NCBI GenBank assembly: GCA_030374805.1
Contig: JARGSG010000103.1
Span: forward strand, 95,439 to 159,438
Reading direction: 5' to 3'
Origin: Gracilaria gracilis
Lineage: Eukaryota > Rhodophyta > Florideophyceae > Gracilariales > Gracilariaceae
Length of the DNA stretch: 64,000 bases
The notes under the pieces were generated by a model. The model saw only the letters and a list, made by a program, of their open reading frames with translations, had not been told where the DNA came from and made no database searches. The stretch's first letter is position 1, and every line of letters starts with the position of its first letter. The position numbers were made by a program, and so were the translations under genes. Shown here piece by piece: positions 10,210 through 20,952 of the stretch.

Positions 10210-10759
10210 CTTCTTCCACGATAGATTCCAAATTTTAGTTCATCCACCTGTAGCAACCTGTGGAAATGTTGCATTGTGAAACGCCTACACCCCGATCTTC
10301 CCAGACGAACCACAGATGCTCTTGCTCAAAGCTTATGCAGAGCACTGTACCGTTTCCGTGGGTCACGTCTTCAACGACTCTGGAAGCTTGCTGTAGCAAA
10401 CATATTGATGCTTTGACCAACGGCCTTGGCGCCAGACGCCCTGTGTCCTTGACAAACTCTTTCGTTCTCTCGTTTTGCGTCGCATGCCACAAAAGCCGCC
10501 CTTAAAGTTGGAACCACACTTAACGAGGATTCTCACTAACGACCGTGGAACCCATTCTGGCGGCTTTCCCAACCATCTCCAGATGTTCTTTGTGCTCCAA
10601 GTGATACAACGTATTGTCGGTAAGCACTGATTTTTCTTCTTCGAGATCTTGTTCCACGCTATAGGTCATGTCGATTCTGCCTTGCTTACAAAACATTACA
10701 GTTTGTTGCGTACACAAGTGGGAAACGTGCAACACGTTGGATATGTGTACATTCAATGA
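10210..10759 (-). other. Possible N-terminal remnant of the WD40 gene
   Basis: Minus-strand frames at 10520-10756 (YSVEQDLEEEKSVLTDNTLY) and 10235-10492 (TVLCISFEQEHLWFVWEDRG) look protein-like and lie directly upstream of the WD40 blades. They are separated by a stop and a frame change. No family was recognised. Confidence 0.35.
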
Positions 10760-10919
10760 CTAAATGTGACTTCTGGCCCTTTTTGTTCGTCTAGTCACCG
10801 CGTTTTTTGCACTGAATCGACGATGAACGAACGCAGCATCTGCTCTAGCTCCCACCATATGTATGAATGAATGAATGAGGCCTTTATCTGTAGAAAAACG
10901 GATCAGCGCTGTCACATGA

Positions 10920-11250
10920 GCGCCGCGTTTGTTCTTCGTCGACATTCCTGCTCCTCCGTGCACATCAAAGCCGATCGGTGTGAATTCGACGTCATTCGCA
11001 CCGCAAAGCTCAGCATACGTCCTGGTTTTTGCCGTTTCCGCTTTTATTGCCGCACCTCCTGCAGACTGAGCTGCAACGGTTGTATACGGAGCACTGTGGG
11101 GGCTCACCACAGTTACGTCTAGTCCCACTGGCTTGCTGTTGAAACGAATGTCGTCGATAAGCAAGTCCAATCGCCATTGTGCATGGACAGCCGCGTAAAA
11201 GGGAGCTCTTTTGAGATGTACCAAAAAACCCTCGGTATCTGCCTTCGGTA
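10920..11250 (-). pseudogene. Retroelement-like C-terminal fragment, copy 1
   Basis: The minus-strand frame contains RFNSKPVGLDVTVVSPHS, then a run of Ala and Lys, then AELCGANDVEFTPIGFDVHG. This spacing (LDVTVVSP, AA-rich helix, C-x-x-N-x-V-x-F-x-P-x-G-x-D-x-H-G) resembles the region downstream of the reverse transcriptase in LINE-type elements of protists and basal animals. That assignment is from memory and tentative. The surrounding 208-aa frame has no other recognisable part. A related fragment lies in inverted orientation at 11450-11600. Confidence 0.4.
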
Positions 11251-11449
11251 CGTGTAGTTGCGAAGAATGTTCTGGCGCCACAACAATGAGATGCCAGCAT
11301 CGGGCACACGAGCCGTTCGCTCGGTCGGAAGCGCCTCCGCGTGTACACGTCCGTTTAGCAAACTGAGCCGTAGAGCTCATGCGCACGCATCCATGCTCTT
11401 GTTGCTTGCGCCACTGGCTGACAGGTCTATGGCCGCTCTAGCACCTATC

Positions 11450-11600
11450 TTATGCCTGAGCGATGCAAATGATGTGGAGTTCATTCCAGTCGGGATAGAC
11501 ATCCACGGCGCTACAGGCACAAGCTCAAAAAGCTTTATTAGATCGCTAGCACAGACGTGCGCACAACGGAGAAGATCAGAGGCACCCTGGGAGTACGAAA
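11450..11600 (+). pseudogene. Retroelement-like C-terminal fragment, copy 2 (inverted)
   Basis: The plus-strand frame reads ANDVEFIPVGIDIHGATG and continues SSKSFIRSLAQTCAQRR. It matches the minus-strand copy 1 at protein and DNA level, so the two are inverted relative to each other about 470 bp apart. It is a degraded fragment only. Confidence 0.45.
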
Positions 11601-11977
11601 ACCTCGTCGTCCGACTGGAAAGCACTATACAAAAGCTTACTGCGGTGACCATAAACACACGTCAACAGCTGCCACTGGCAGCCACGAATCGAGGCCTCTT
11701 GCCAAAGGCACCAAACCCAAAATAAATAAACGTCTCTCTCTCAGTCTAGCATCTTGCGCGCATCGCGCTTCAACGTTCCCGTCCATGGCGGCCGCCCTCC
11801 TTGCGCTGCTCCGCTCCCGCCGTATCGTCTCACGTCCTCAAAACCTTTCCCTCCGTATTCCAAAATTTCTTCGTGCGAGAAGACTACACGCCAAACAGAT
11901 TATTACATTCTCTTTCTCCCTTCATGCCGTTAGGAGAGCTTCCCGGGTTTGTCAAGAAGGGTGACTAAATTCAAGAT

Positions 11978-13147
11978 ATGCCGCCATTTGAGTTATTATG
12001 CATGAGATGCCAAAAAGCCGTGGCGTTCAGGAACGACAAAGATACGTCGAAAAAAAGAATGAGAAGTTCAGAAGTGCCAGGGGGTGTGAACATACCTCTG
12101 GCGATGAAGAGAATGAAGAGTTTAGGAGTGTCTGATGCAGTCGAAACATGCTCTATTTTTGTGGATGGAACCATTCCGGCGGTTCTGGAATGGACTAGAA
12201 TTTTTATGGATGACTGCGTCATGTCGGCTACGAAGAATAGCAAACGTCCCGCTGAACTGAAGAACGAAACAGCGCAAAGAATCTGTGACACGAATGTGTT
12301 CGTTGGTTTTGAAGGTGGCACAGATTGGCGAAGAGGAGAGATGCGATTCTGGCAGAATATCTGTGGCTTCGCTGTCAAGTTGCCGTGTAATGGAAAAGGA
12401 CGCAATATACTGGAGGCAATGAACAGATACCCTTCGTCTGCATTGGTGTACTGGGGGCTTCGACCAATTTACGGAAGGTACATGACATTCGGAGATCGCC
12501 GAATTCCCCGTGTGACCTTAGCTCAAAATGCTATATCGCTCTTCAGTCCTTCGGGAGTATGCCATGACAGAATAGGCACATGGTTTGACGAAATCGCATC
12601 TAGTAGAATGCAGGAACTGGTTATACATCTTTCCGCAGTGGCTGAATACATTTTTGTTTGCCTTTGCCATGTTATGGACCGTGCGAAACCGGGAGATGAT
12701 ATATCGAAAGAGTTCATCTCTTTCTTGGATTTTTCAATTGAACGCCATGGGCATATGTCGTCATCCACCAAGTTGCTCATTGCAAATTCATTGTCGCTCA
12801 AGGGTCTATCCGAACAGAACATTTTCTTTTGTTTATCTAAGTCTACTTCAACCGCACACAGTGCAGTTATAGAGGGAGCTGCTGTTGCACGTAAAGTATA
12901 CGGGAAGAAGAAAACGGAACATAGCCAGAGAAAACTTTTGGGTCTTAGCGAGCTTCACAAACCCCTCCCAGAAGTTTTGGATCTGTTCGTTGCGAAAATG
13001 GCCTCCGAGATACGTATGAAGATTGATGGTGAGAATGCCGTCGATGATTTTCCCATGCATGTGAGAAAAGTATTGCGATCGTCAGAGCATATCTACATCC
13101 AGGTCGGGAAGGAGTGTTTTGACATTGTTGTGAGCGGTGTCGAATGA
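11978..13147 (+). CDS. Intact ORF of unknown function, 389 aa
   Basis: An ATG-initiated frame of 389 residues with an upstream in-frame stop at 11966-11968. It has a balanced composition with aromatic and cysteine residues (GMR-type segments such as WRRGEMRFWQNICGFAVKL, LVYWGLRPIYGRYMTFGDRR), which makes a chance ORF unlikely. It has a basic N-terminal third and no signal peptide. A hydrophobic stretch AEYIFVCLCHVM near residue 225 is too short to call a membrane helix. I recognise no domain; a decayed transposon protein is possible. It ends in an ATGA overlap with the next short frame, which may be its frameshifted tail or a separate fragment. Confidence 0.5.
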   Translation: MPPFELLCMRCQKAVAFRNDKDTSKKRMRSSEVPGGVNIPLAMKRMKSLGVSDAVETCSIFVDGTIPAVLEWTRIFMDDCVMSATKNSKRPAELKNETAQRICDTNVFVGFEGGTDWRRGEMRFWQNICGFAVKLPCNGKGRNILEAMNRYPSSALVYWGLRPIYGRYMTFGDRRIPRVTLAQNAISLFSPSGVCHDRIGTWFDEIASSRMQELVIHLSAVAEYIFVCLCHVMDRAKPGDDISKEFISFLDFSIERHGHMSSSTKLLIANSLSLKGLSEQNIFFCLSKSTSTAHSAVIEGAAVARKVYGKKKTEHSQRKLLGLSELHKPLPEVLDLFVAKMASEIRMKIDGENAVDDFPMHVRKVLRSSEHIYIQVGKECFDIVVSGVE

Positions 13148-13326
13148 GGAGTGAGGACCCATATGATAAGAGCAAACCGCTGCCCGAAGCTCCGGCAGAT
13201 TTGATAGATGACCTCAGTAGGCGATATGTCATGCTTTATGAACTTATCACTGGTGGGTCTTTTGAGGACCTGACGGAAGGAGATGTGACGAACGTGCCTG
13301 ACTATCTAGTCCATGTTTGTTGCTGA
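13144..13326 (+). pseudogene. Fragment resembling the C-terminus of SAICAR synthetase (PurC-like)
   Basis: The 60-aa frame reads PLPEAPADLIDDLSRRYVML followed by YELITGGSF. This matches the C-terminal helix pattern of phosphoribosylaminoimidazole-succinocarboxamide synthase (xxPxxLxxELSRRYxxLYExITGxxF). Only this tail is present; the ATP-grasp-like core is absent upstream, where the frame closes at a TGA. The assignment rests on one short motif. Alternatively it is the frameshifted end of the 389-aa ORF. Confidence 0.35.
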
Positions 13327-15911
13327 ATTCTCTGCTGCGGCTCGGTGATGAAGATGAACGATGGTATGACGGAAAGGAACAAAAGATGGTTTACGTCGAT
13401 TGCAAACGAACCAGAAAGAGTAAGAAAAGTCATGAATAGTCCCGTAGGACTCTACAAGATGAAGCTGTTATTTGCGCCATTTGTCACGATCGACACTGCC
13501 CGTCCTAGGATAAGGTGACTAGAAACAGCAGAGATTAGGGGTTTCGCTCATGACAAGAGCCAAGAAGAACATGTACAGCGCTAGTAAAGCAAAGCGACGC
13601 GCACGACCATTTCGAAGAAGGAACGGGTGCGTTTTGTTCTGTCCCTGCTTCCCCAATCGTAAGTTTGCCCTTGGCGGCTCGAACTAAAGCCGCTTGCTGT
13701 TCTTATGCGGGATGCCTTTCGGCAATTGCATCAGACAATGAACGATCGAATTGTCCTCGAAGCTTTTTCGGATGTTGGTCGCTCGAATTAGGGGGATTGT
13801 GAGACTCGGTATCAATTTTGAGATGTTTCTGTCACCGATCGAACGTCTGAGAGCTGAAAGGATTGAGATGGAGTAGCAAAGTCTGGACTCAAGTGTTGAA
13901 CAGGCCTCCATTGTACATTTGAAGATATCGTGGGAGAGTTGATAATTTCACCATAGGTCGGAGGGCACACCTTACTGACACGGATCTGCGGAGTCTAAAC
14001 AACCGTAGTCCATCATGATTTCATGATTAAACTCGTCCGGACGATCGGTTAGCTAAGAGATCGTTGTCATGGACCTGGGTGGTGCATCGCCAAAATGCCC
14101 CCGTCTAGCTGCACGTCAGCAGTAGGTCACGAGCCGGTCACCGGAGGAAGACCCCATCCGCCGTTTTCCCTGAATATTCTCTATGAAGGAAGAGCTCCGA
14201 AGGAGCCACTGGACGGGGGTTTCCAGGGCTTTCTCACCCGTTCCAGGTGGACCTGAAACTTCAAAACGTGGACGTACTCGAAGAGATATGTGAGATACTT
14301 GGGCAGGAACCGTGCAGCGGTAAAGTAGCAAAATGAACGGACGCCGCACTGCATTGGATAAAGAAAGCAGGAACAAACGCAGAAGGCCTTGAAGAGACTC
14401 ACACGCTGCTGGCACTATGCAAAGCATTGTGTGTGTGAACGCACGAGCGATTCTGATGCCGAAAGTGGTACGCGACAGTCGGTTCGTGGCGCGTTACAGC
14501 GCGACAGCGAGGCACTGGAACCTGGTAGCATGTGCGAGCGAAGGCGATTTGCTTGTAGCGTTCGAGATGCAAGCGGCGTTGAGAGAATGTACATATCTGT
14601 GTGCAGTTGCGCCATTCTGGCGAGCAACGTTCGAAGCAAGCGTACTGGGAAAACATAGGGAATGGTTGAACTGTTGGAATATCATGATGAGACTTACATG
14701 AGGTTTTCCCCAAGGGGGTTGGACGATGGATGGGAGAGTACATCATCAGTCATGGCGGGATGGTAATTAAGAACGGCATGAGTGCCGGTGGCAGACTTGC
14801 GGACTGTCTAAGCGGCTCTCAGGATCGGAGACGTGGCTCTTTGGTGGCGCTTTATCTAGCAAGCGGTACGCCTATGGTATACGAAGGGAGAGCATACAAG
14901 GCGACTGGCAATTGATGCACGCGCAAGCGCGGACAAAACACACAGCTGCATGCAAAAGTTAGGCGTCTACGTGAGCAAAAGTGCGTGCATTGACGGCAGT
15001 TGGCTTCAACGAGACGCCACAAAAAGGAAGAACATCGACGAGCTGGAACACATGTCATCATTATCGCTGTGAACGGCTTCCGCCGCGACCTCCCCCCATA
15101 AAGGCTGGTATGACATCGTCGGCAAAGGTGTCTTCCGCATCTTCATCATACACGTAACGAGAGGACCATGAAGAAGAAGTGCTTCGGCGGCCGGTTCTTT
15201 CGGGCTCCATTCTACCGCGACGAAAGCAAATGACAGAGAGAGAAAGGAAAAGAAACTGCAAGTCGTGCTCGAAGCTCTACACCTAGAAAGCTGCAAAAAG
15301 CAGTGAAGTTATGTTTTACTTTGCACACTTGCAGTGGCCAGAACATTCAGACTTTATCTGACTCTTTTGGGAAAAGGCAGTGTCAGCAGAGATGCTGACA
15401 CGAGCAATGAGTAATTGCTTCTTCGTGAAGAGTTTTCACTGGTTTGCCGCCAAGAGAGGGCAAAGCATGCCCCAACCCAAACAAAAGGTGACTGCAGCTC
15501 GAACTGCGGCACGACAATGACGGAGAAGGCTGTCTCCCGATCAGATCCAGGGCATTGCCTGTAGTCACCGTCGTCCACATTCCGTAATTGCTCATAAAAA
15601 ATACATTCTCGTTCCTTCAATTGCCAGTAGGCCCTTAGCCCTGTGCCAGGTTTGTAGAAGATTTTAAATTGCACATAAAATGCAACATATTGCTCTGAAT
15701 CAGAGAGCTCCTCACTTCTTCCCCAAATGTCTCCAAACTTTGTGGATAAATTTAAAAACCAATCTGATCATTCGTCTCAGCGCAGTTTCAAAAACAAATA
15801 GCGCGCTCTTCATACAGATTCAACATCATATTATGCAATTATATGCAATTCTTGTCAGCCAAAGGAAACATCCATCCATTCAGTAGCCTCTTTAACGGCT
15901 ATCTCCCACCA
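13327..15911. other. Long stretch without a recognisable gene
   Basis: Only short frames occur on both strands. The most protein-like are on the plus strand at 14417-14701 (RYSATARHWNLVACASEGDL, FWRATFEASVLGKHREWLNC) and 14730-14915 (MGEYIISHGGMVIKNGMSAG). They may be pieces of one dead gene, but I cannot name it. Ends of the pogo element should lie in the last few hundred bases, but I could not identify its terminal repeats. Confidence 0.35.
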
Positions 15912-17003
15912 ATGGCTGCTAGAACCGGCGACGCTCGCGAGACAGCCATCTCTCTAGCTCTGATCGCCATCTCAAATGGTGAGCATTACCTAATCGCAGC
16001 AAAGCGGTTCAAAGTACCAATATATACATTGCACTACCGCCCGAACAACTACAAGAACGCTACTGTGAGACGAGGTCGAGGTCTTACGGACGCAGAGAAG
16101 AATTCTATCGTTTCTTTGTTATTAAAATATGCTTCACAGGGAACCCCGCTAACCAATCATCATCTGCCTTAATCCATTCGTATTATCTGCAACCATATGA
16201 CGCATGAGCGATACAGTTCACTCCCGTTTAACTCTACGTTCATCAGTGACTATGTTATACGCAGCTTTCGAAAAAGGCACAGAAAGAAGTCATCTTTCTC
16301 ACGCTTTCTGGCACAAGAAAACAGGCGATTTTGCGTGGTGAATGCCGAGACAATGACACATCACTTTGCTACATTGCAAAACATTGTGGCTGAGAATGAC
16401 ATTGATGCGTCTACAGTGTTCAATCTGGATGAAGTTGAAGTGACTAAGGCCAAGGATATTAGTGGAGTGACTTCTTTGCGACGGTTGTTTCTTCGACAGG
16501 TTCCCAAGGACATGGGTATGAATGAGTATGGTTATAAGAACCGTATAACTCTCATGCCGGTCGTCATTGCAACTGGAGAGACTGGGCCTTCGCTCGTGGT
16601 TGTGAAAGGGAACAGGATTCTTTACCGTACTGTTCTCCGAAACGGAGTCGCAGTTCAAGATACCCTCGTCGTAAACCTGCCTCGTGGTGCCATCATGGCC
16701 AAGAAACATGAAAATGGTGGGGTGGACAGTGCCAATTGCAACTCTTGGGGAGCTAAATTGGTTCAGTATACTGCTGATTTGACAGCCGGAGGGCACAAGG
16801 TGCTGCTCGTTTACGACGCTTATAGAGCGCATTTGTCTTTGGAGGTTTTGGGATTGTTCCACAGGAGTAGTATAATTGTCTATGCATTACCAGCACATAC
16901 GTCAGGGAAGCCACAGCCACTAGACGTCGTCACCTTTTCGTCGTTTAAGTCGCATTTGAACCGAGTGAGCGCTGAGGTCACTCTTAGTGATCGAGACACA
17001 AAC
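15912..17003 (+). pseudogene. Pogo-type transposase, 5' part (split by Gypsy-1)
   Basis: Pogo/Tigger transposases (Tc1/mariner superfamily, DDE_1) cut and paste at TA sites. Starting at MAARTGDARET, a psq-like helix-turn-helix (ALIAISNGEHYLIAAKRFKV) is followed by a linker and the DDE_1 core: FNLDEVEVTKAKD (first Asp), LLVYDAYRAHLSLEVL (second Asp) and ALPAHTSGKPQPLDVVTFSS (typical third-Asp block). An in-frame TAA sits at 16170-16172. At 17003 the frame meets the Gypsy-1 LTR and resumes in frame at 28636 when the retrotransposon and one target-site duplication are ignored. The second-Asp block has DAYRAH where DN-x-x-x-H is usual. Confidence 0.8.
16999..17003 (+). repeat. Target-site duplication CAAAC of Gypsy-1 (partner 28631-28635)
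   Basis: CAAAC directly precedes the left LTR at 17004 and directly follows the right LTR ending at 28630. A 5-bp duplication is usual for Ty3/Gypsy integrase. Confidence 0.95.
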
Positions 17004-17556
17004 TGTGATATAGTACGTATCGGGAGAAAACCCGAAGCGGTCTTGAGAGCGGGAGTCTCCGTAGCACTCCAGGGAGTGACTGTAATGTGTCCGAACGGAG
17101 GAGTAAGGGAGGAAGCACCGGGCGGTCGGAGGGAGAGTGGACGGTCGGTATCACCAAACGTGCTCAGGTACACGTAGTAAGGGTACGGACGGTCTAATAA
17201 ACCTGTACGTTCAGTGCCGGTCGGTCGGTCGGTCGCGCTACTTGGCGAAGAAGACGTTCGGCAAAGGATGCTTGAGGTTTACTGCAGGCGGTCGGCGAGA
17301 TCCGAGCTACAACTAAATATCGGGTCTGGGCCCCTAACTATCTACTGTACGACTGGTTCCCTTACAGTGCCACAGCCTGGCACGAGCCTAATCGCCCACG
17401 TGTCCCACTTGTACCTTCCGTCCGTCCGTGCGGCACTCGCTCGCTATCCGTACACGTGGCTAAGCCACCATGCCGTGCACACCCCCTTCGTACGTGAACT
17501 ACCGATCGGATACATCGTACAGCGCTGCTCGCGCCGTCACAACGTACTATACCACA
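17004..17556 (-). repeat. 3' LTR of Gypsy-1 (553 bp)
   Basis: It begins TGTGATATAG and ends ACCACA on the plus strand (TG...CA). It differs from the other LTR at three positions that I could see by eye. It contains a run of GGTC units near 17220 and AATAAA near 17196 on the plus strand. Confidence 0.95.
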
Positions 17557-17558
17557 GA

Positions 17559-17569
17559 CCCCCCTTCTT
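17559..17569 (-). promoter_or_regulatory. Polypurine tract of Gypsy-1
   Basis: The minus strand reads AAGAAGGGGGG, then TC, then the LTR start TGTGG. A purine run just upstream of the 3' LTR primes plus-strand DNA synthesis, and it independently fixes the element's orientation as minus. Confidence 0.9.
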
Positions 17570-18497
17570 AAAGTACACTTCGTCCTCGAAGTGTCCGAAT
17601 GGGTGTGAATATCGCACTCTATCGTCCGCACGGTCAAAGAAGGCCACCGTTCGCCTTCTTTCTTGAAAATGGCCCGCCAGGGCCGGGGCGAAGCCATGCC
17701 AAAATCCTAGGAACGTACGTGCGAAACGGAGCACAAATCAACCACGGGAAGGGGCGGTGCGGTCCAGTGGTCCGTGTAGGGAACGGTACGACCGACACAG
17801 CCGTACGGGCGAGTGGCTAGGGCCGTGATGGCGTGTGCGAAAGGACGGGCGGACACGCGCATGGCTCTAGTGAACGAGTGGTTGGAAAGGGTGGCGGCAA
17901 TATTGGCGCCAAAACGTTCAGCCGTGCCGAGGTGTCTGGGTGATTCCGGTGCGTGTAAGTTCCGCACGGAGCCAGGGGCTGCGGTTTCCGTACGTAAGGG
18001 AGCGTTCGAACACTCGGAAGGGTCGCCAGAGCGTACGAAGCGAGCCAATTGTTGACGCGTTGACGGGAGCGGTGGCATCCGCTGGGCAACCGAACGTAGG
18101 AGTCGGGATTGGGGACTGAGCTCGGAGCCAGAACGGACACGGAGTACTGTTGACTCAGCACGAAGCGGTGGGGACGTGTAGTGAACCGACCGAAGTGGGT
18201 CGACGGGTCACCGTGGCGGACGAGCGAGGCAGACAACGACAGAAGAGAGGACAGGGTGCTGGTGGGGGGTGGTTCGCGTCGGGCAAAGTGCGAACACCGC
18301 GCGTCATACGAGCGGTGCTAGACTCATTCGAAGGGAGAGGGTGACAGTTCCGCGTTGTCAGCGCCCGTTCGGAATAAATTAATGCGGCCGTGGCTTCGAT
18401 AAGTGCACGTGGCACTGCGACGCGGGCGCGCATTGCGTATAAGTCCGAAACGGTCGCCATTCCCCCGCGGGAGGTGCATCGTCGTGGGTCAAGCCCG

Positions 18498-18503
18498 TAT
18501 AAG
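18498..18503 (+). promoter_or_regulatory. TATA-like box before the antisense ORF
   Basis: TATAAG lies 26 bp upstream of the ATG at 18529, so a transcript starting at the usual distance would have almost no leader. A second TATAAG lies about 60 bp further upstream. This is a weak motif-based call. Confidence 0.3.
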
Positions 18504-18528
18504 AGCGCGCGCTCCCTCTCCGTTCACC

Positions 18529-20916
18529 ATGTCGGAGCCATCACCAAGTCATTCCGCCAGAGGCTCGAGCAGTATGGCGAGCAATCCGGGCGGGTCGAAT
18601 AACCCGAATCAGCCGAGCGGAGAAGCCGCGGGGTCGCAAATGCCGATGCCGTTTCGTTCGGTACCGTTACCGGGTCAGCAGTATGATCACCGCCACCGTC
18701 GTGGGTTCCAGGCTCCGCGTCGTACGAAACAGGTTCCGATGTCCGTGACGGAATACACCCGAACCAGTGCGGAGTACTTTGACGCTCTCAGGTTCACTGA
18801 GATCCCGACGTCCTTGCCACTACGGGATGTCGCCAGTCGTAACCCGAAACGTACGAACATGGAGGCGTGGCAGGCACGCTGGAATCATCTGCCTGGTATT
18901 AATGGTCGTTCTGACGAGCGTACCTTCGGCCGAGCAGACATGCCTTTCCTCCGATGTCCGGAGGAGAAGGAGTACCAGACCAGGCTTCAACGCCTTATGC
19001 ATCGTTTCGATTCCGACCGGAGCTTTCCACCTGCGGACGGTAATCCACTCCCGTTGGTGATGTTCGAACCTCCGTACGACGAGTTGTACTGGCTGAATCG
19101 TCCGCGCTGGGGCAGCAACGCTGCAACAGAAGCGCGCATCTGTGCGTCCCAGAAGTACTTCTACGCTTGGCACAACGTTGAGTTCTTCGATGTGCCGGCG
19201 AATCGACGTCCGTCCGTGTACTATAGGATGACCGAGTCGTGGTCCTCCGTCGACGTCGCGCGCAACCTTTCCGTTCCGACGCCGCCGGTGGTGGCGTACC
19301 ACTCCGGGAAGTTGATGGTTCCCGGGGAGATGAGCCGTGTCGTACTGCAGGTGCTGTACGCCGAATGGGCGGTGTTCGCCTTCATGGCTTTCTTGCAGGC
19401 CGCTTCGGACGGCATTGAGGTGTTCACCCGTGCGGCAGATGATAGACTGTACCACAAGGATGGGGAGCCCCAGTACGGAAGGTTGTTTCCGTTACCGTAC
19501 AAGTTGGTCTGCATTCTGGCCGAGATGGGATTGCAGAACATTCTCCGCGGTACGATATACCCGGCCGACGTGGGGGAGAAGCTCCTTCAGTACGCGTTGG
19601 AGACCGACTGGGATCAGACTCCGGGCTTCTTGTGGTATGACTACCGTGCCGATACGTTTCCGGAGATGCCCCCCTCAGGTACTGGGGCAGCGCCAATCGT
19701 TCGCGCCGTCCTACCGTCCGGTCGTTTGCCGCCGTGGCCGTTCTCGCAAAAGGCCAACTACTTCCCGCACGGATACATGGAGGCAGAGTTCGAGGCCGTT
19801 CCAGCGGTGCCGGCGGCTCCGCCAGCGCCGAAGCACGAAATGGGAGTGCAGACGGACGCCGTCGAACCGACTCCGCCGGCAGAACCGGAGGTTGTCGAAG
19901 TACTGGTACGGACGGAAGCTGGCGAGCAGGTCAGCATTGCCGGTAAACGTTTGGACGAGATGGGCTTCGACCTGTCCGTGCCCGACACGGCGACGGCTTT
20001 CGCAGCCGTGCGTGCGGTCTGTGTTCCAGCCGGGGAAGAGGAGCCGCCACACATAACGTCAGCTCTGTTGGCCGCTCGTGGATGGTTACGCCGTGCGGTC
20101 AATGCTGAGGCTGCGCTGCGCGAGCAGGCGCAGGCCCAGATTGACCTTTTGCGTTACCTCCGCGACCACAGCTTGGCTGTGCTCCAGAAGTACGAGGCGG
20201 CGACGGTCGCAGGGATTGGTCCCTCTTCACATCCGGGCGGTGGGTTACGAACAACTGAGGCTCCTGAGGTAGAGGAGCTGCTGGACCGTACGTACGAAGG
20301 GATTCAGGAGCAGGTCGACACGGAACGCCAGGTTCATCAGATCGTAGCGAACATTAGGAAGGTGAACCGTTCCATGTTTCGCGGCACCGCGTTGCGTGCG
20401 CCCACCCCACCAGGAACGCCAGAGCCCGTTCCGGAACTTGCGGAAGCAGCCGTAGTGGACGACGTGGCGGGAGAAGTGGAGCTTGTTGAAGCCGGCGATG
20501 CAGCGGCTGTTCCCGCCGCTAGCGGTGCGGCGGGGACAACTGATGCCGCTGAGCCGACAGAGGCTGCGGATGTCGCGATGACATCTCCGGGCGGTCCTGC
20601 AGACGCTGCTGTAGCTTCCGGGGCGGTGGCTACCGACGAGGATGAAATCCGCCCTGGTCCTGCGCCGTCATCGACTGGCGAACCGAGCGGACGAAGGACT
20701 GTAGTTCCCAACACTCCCTGGCCAGGTACCTCGGCTCCGTTCCAGCCGTCGAAGCCGGCCGGTGTTACCAAGAACGTAACGCGTGGCGCTTCTGTGTCCG
20801 GTCGTGGGTTCCGTTCGGGCTTTCCCACGCCCCGCGGGCGTGGCCGTGGTCGTGGTCGTGGTCGAGGAGCGACGAATACCGTACCGGCCACGAGGCGCGT
20901 AGTTAGGCGCGGTTAG
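18529..20916 (+). CDS. Antisense accessory ORF of Gypsy-1, 795 aa, unknown function
   Basis: It lies between pol and the 3' LTR on the strand opposite to gag-pol and is open over 2.4 kb. The start is the ATG of MSEPSPSHSARGSS; the frame is open further upstream to 18403. Residues about 1-70 are Ser/Pro/Gly-rich. Residues about 70-390 look globular and Trp/Tyr-rich (MEAWQARWNHLPGING, YDELYWLNRPRWGS, KYFYAWHNVEFFDVP, PYKLVCILAEMGLQNILRG). The region after that is Ala/Pro/Glu-rich with helical stretches. The C-terminus is an RG repeat (RGRGRGRGRGRG), typical of RNA-binding tails. There is no signal peptide or membrane anchor, so it is not an envelope protein. TATAAG at 18498 and AATAAA at 20947 suggest its own transcription unit. 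No homologous domain was recognised. Confidence 0.75.
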   Translation: MSEPSPSHSARGSSSMASNPGGSNNPNQPSGEAAGSQMPMPFRSVPLPGQQYDHRHRRGFQAPRRTKQVPMSVTEYTRTSAEYFDALRFTEIPTSLPLRDVASRNPKRTNMEAWQARWNHLPGINGRSDERTFGRADMPFLRCPEEKEYQTRLQRLMHRFDSDRSFPPADGNPLPLVMFEPPYDELYWLNRPRWGSNAATEARICASQKYFYAWHNVEFFDVPANRRPSVYYRMTESWSSVDVARNLSVPTPPVVAYHSGKLMVPGEMSRVVLQVLYAEWAVFAFMAFLQAASDGIEVFTRAADDRLYHKDGEPQYGRLFPLPYKLVCILAEMGLQNILRGTIYPADVGEKLLQYALETDWDQTPGFLWYDYRADTFPEMPPSGTGAAPIVRAVLPSGRLPPWPFSQKANYFPHGYMEAEFEAVPAVPAAPPAPKHEMGVQTDAVEPTPPAEPEVVEVLVRTEAGEQVSIAGKRLDEMGFDLSVPDTATAFAAVRAVCVPAGEEEPPHITSALLAARGWLRRAVNAEAALREQAQAQIDLLRYLRDHSLAVLQKYEAATVAGIGPSSHPGGGLRTTEAPEVEELLDRTYEGIQEQVDTERQVHQIVANIRKVNRSMFRGTALRAPTPPGTPEPVPELAEAAVVDDVAGEVELVEAGDAAAVPAASGAAGTTDAAEPTEAADVAMTSPGGPADAAVASGAVATDEDEIRPGPAPSSTGEPSGRRTVVPNTPWPGTSAPFQPSKPAGVTKNVTRGASVSGRGFRSGFPTPRGRGRGRGRGRGATNTVPATRRVVRRG

Positions 20917-20946
20917 GACCGAGCGGGTAGTACCCAGAACGTTCTC

Positions 20947-20952
20947 AATAAA
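20947..20952 (+). terminator. AATAAA polyadenylation-type signal after the antisense ORF
   Basis: AATAAA occurs 31 bp after the stop codon of the antisense ORF, on the same strand. Confidence 0.4.

Noticed and set aside
17214-17666. 150-aa plus-strand ORF in the Gypsy-1 LTR (copy at 28288-28734)
   Set aside because: It lies within the LTR and reads into different flanks at each end, so it is a by-product of LTR sequence.
18820-19455. Minus-strand 211-aa ORF (and 20337-20891, 184 aa) opposite the antisense ORF of Gypsy-1
   Set aside because: The plus-strand frame is four times longer, with globular and RG-rich parts; the minus frames look like composition shadows.
18529-20916. Gypsy-1 antisense ORF as an envelope gene
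   Set aside because: It has no signal peptide, no transmembrane segment and no furin-like site, and it lies on the wrong strand for a spliced env.
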